Positions 63,130-64,000 of a stretch of DNA of 64,000 nucleotides are shown here, piece after piece (the stretch's first letter is position 1; the number at the start of each line of letters is the position of its first letter). Origin of the DNA: Bdellovibrio sp. KM01. GTDB taxonomy: Bacteria; Bdellovibrionota; Bdellovibrionia; Bdellovibrionales; Bdellovibrionaceae. Under the pieces are notes generated by a model. That model was not told the origin of the DNA. It ran no database searches and worked only from the letters and a program-made list of their open reading frames with translations. The stretch covers positions 3,658,001 to 3,722,000 of the forward strand of contig NZ_CP058348.1 of the NCBI RefSeq assembly GCF_013752535.1, given 5' to 3'. The translations under genes were made by a program, and so were the position numbers.

Positions 63130-63582
63130 CTAATGTGGACTATCAATATATTCAAAATAAGCACGGCACAACGCCGTGTCGGCTTTGATGCGATTAAAGC
63201 GTAAAACTTTATCCATGCGGCGAGCTTTACAGCGATTTACGATTGGACCAATCAAAGCGCCCGGGCGCTCTTTTAAAACGGGAGCTGCTTCATCCTTGCA
63301 ACCTTGATCCACGCTATTCCAAGCGGATTCGCAGACAGAACGATCCAAATTATAGCATTGTCCCTGGGGACTGGAAGAGCCGCATGGTTGTTTCGCAAGG
63401 CTTTCCTCAATTTCAGCTTGGATGACGTAAGTCACCATCATGTGAATGGCAAAAGCGACTATAGCGAGCGAGCCTGCACCAATTTCCCAATAAATGGGAA
63501 TTCGCAAAGTTTTCGCCAGTGGGCGGAAGTATATTAGCAGGGCCCCGGCAATAAGAAGAACCACATACAAAATATCTGTCAT
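63130..63582 (-). CDS. Membrane protein of unknown function with Cys-rich exposed domain
   Basis: A 150-residue protein with two membrane segments near the N-terminus (LYVVLLIAGALLIYF and EIGAGSLAIVAFAIHMMVTYV) and a C-terminal hydrophilic domain containing six or more cysteines (KQPCGSS, GQCYNL, SVCESAW, QGCKDE, NRCKARR, ALCRAYF), likely disulfide-bonded and therefore periplasmic. I do not recognise the family. Confidence 0.7.
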   Translation of the reverse strand: MTDILYVVLLIAGALLIYFRPLAKTLRIPIYWEIGAGSLAIVAFAIHMMVTYVIQAEIEESLAKQPCGSSSPQGQCYNLDRSVCESAWNSVDQGCKDEAAPVLKERPGALIGPIVNRCKARRMDKVLRFNRIKADTALCRAYFEYIDSPH

Positions 63583-63600
63583 AGGTTAAGAATATCCCAA

Positions 63601-63945
63601 TTAAATGACAAACTTCAACAACTCGTCGAGGGTTATCAGACTGAGGCGAAACTTCTCCGCTTCCTCAGTGTGACCAAGTCGTTCGTATTCTGCTTTCGCC
63701 TGACGACGCACGTCCATCTCGGCTCTAATTATGTCTGCGATCTTTTCCTTCGGAACGGGCCTGCGTGGAACTTCTGTTACAGAAGGATTTAACTTTGCGA
63801 TCTCTTCTTTGGGAACGGCACTGGCATTATCAACAGCAGTCATGATTGCTCGGATGGCACCGACAACTTCTGATTCACGAGCGGCCATTGCCGCACGAAG
63901 CATTTCCAAACTTTGCACGCGAAAATACGGACTTGCATCAAGCAT
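63601..63945 (-). CDS. Small hypothetical protein with a repeated VPKE motif
   Basis: A 114-residue, mostly helical, charged protein. VPKEEIAKLNPS and VPKEKIADIIRAE are near-repeats about 23 residues apart, and the C-terminus forms a long helix (AEMDVRRQAKAEYERLGHTEEAEKFRLSL). No function is recognised. Its ATG overlaps the end of the next upstream gene by 8 bases, so the two are cotranscribed. Confidence 0.6.
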   Translation of the reverse strand: MLDASPYFRVQSLEMLRAAMAARESEVVGAIRAIMTAVDNASAVPKEEIAKLNPSVTEVPRRPVPKEKIADIIRAEMDVRRQAKAEYERLGHTEEAEKFRLSLITLDELLKFVI

Positions 63946-64000
63946 GGCTAGCCCACTTCATTGCATCTTCGGACTTTTCAAAGGAGCGAAACTCGGTGAT
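63938..64000 (-). CDS. C-terminal fragment of a gene cut by the window edge
   Basis: Only the last 20 residues (ITEFRSFEKSEDAMKWASHA) are visible, ending in TGA that overlaps the start of the next gene by 8 bases. No family can be named. Confidence 0.5.
   Translation of the reverse strand: MTEFRSFEKSEDAMKWASHA

Overview
The window reads as a chromosomal segment of a Bdellovibrio-like predatory bacterium (Bdellovibrionota). This is inferred from a full-length TIGR02147-family regulator and a truncated relative, many small Sec-exported proteins of unknown family, and a Gram-negative envelope gene set (RND permease, LolA-like domain, beta-barrels, an alpha-2-macroglobulin/PBP1C pair). Genes are densely packed, often with 1-8 base overlaps. 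I see no rRNA, tRNA, CRISPR array or insertion sequence. No gene-free stretch exceeds about 260 bases.

Layout. 1-6.6 kb (minus strand): end-truncated trpS, an SDR/DUF2867 protein, recQ, an aldo/keto reductase with a glyoxalase-like protein, a receiver/cNMP-binding protein and a membrane-anchored unknown. 6.7-14.4 kb: a secreted C39-like protein with an 11-residue repeat, a YbiT-type ABC-F ATPase, a TIGR02147 regulator overlapping a secreted HExxH protein, a divergent small secreted protein, a short TIGR02147-like protein, an L,D-transpeptidase and unknowns. 14.6-21.2 kb: small metabolic proteins, then a LysR gene divergent from three exported enzymes (isochorismatase-like, amidohydrolase, Tat-type pirin). 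21.4-30.8 kb: alkyltransferase-like protein, metallo-beta-lactamase-fold protein, chemotaxis receptor, ldhA, an ArsR-SRPBCC pair with a clear operator, exonuclease III, and a QorB/HxlR divergent pair. 30.8-37.7 kb: a beta-barrel, an unknown exported protein, an RND permease fused in frame to a LolA-like domain, a 53-residue membrane protein and Hsp20. 37.8-46.7 kb: psuG, a 1929-residue alpha-2-macroglobulin and penicillin-binding protein 1C.

47.2-55.3 kb holds the most interesting set: wecB followed by five tightly coupled genes for a small outer-membrane barrel, a glycosyltransferase closely resembling the catalytic half of NfrB, a DUF2334 deacetylase-like protein, an unknown two-part exported protein, and a GH113-like TIM-barrel hydrolase, ending in a strong terminator. 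I infer a secreted ManNAc-type exopolysaccharide pathway: an NGR-type synthase combined with a separate deacetylase and hydrolase, as in the PNAG (Pga) logic. 55.4-64 kb: a DUF6151 protein, a SpoIIAA-like protein, a Band-7 lipoprotein, katG coupled to a TUDOR-domain protein, a LysM/beta-barrel protein, a YdeI-like protein and small unknowns, ending in a cut gene.
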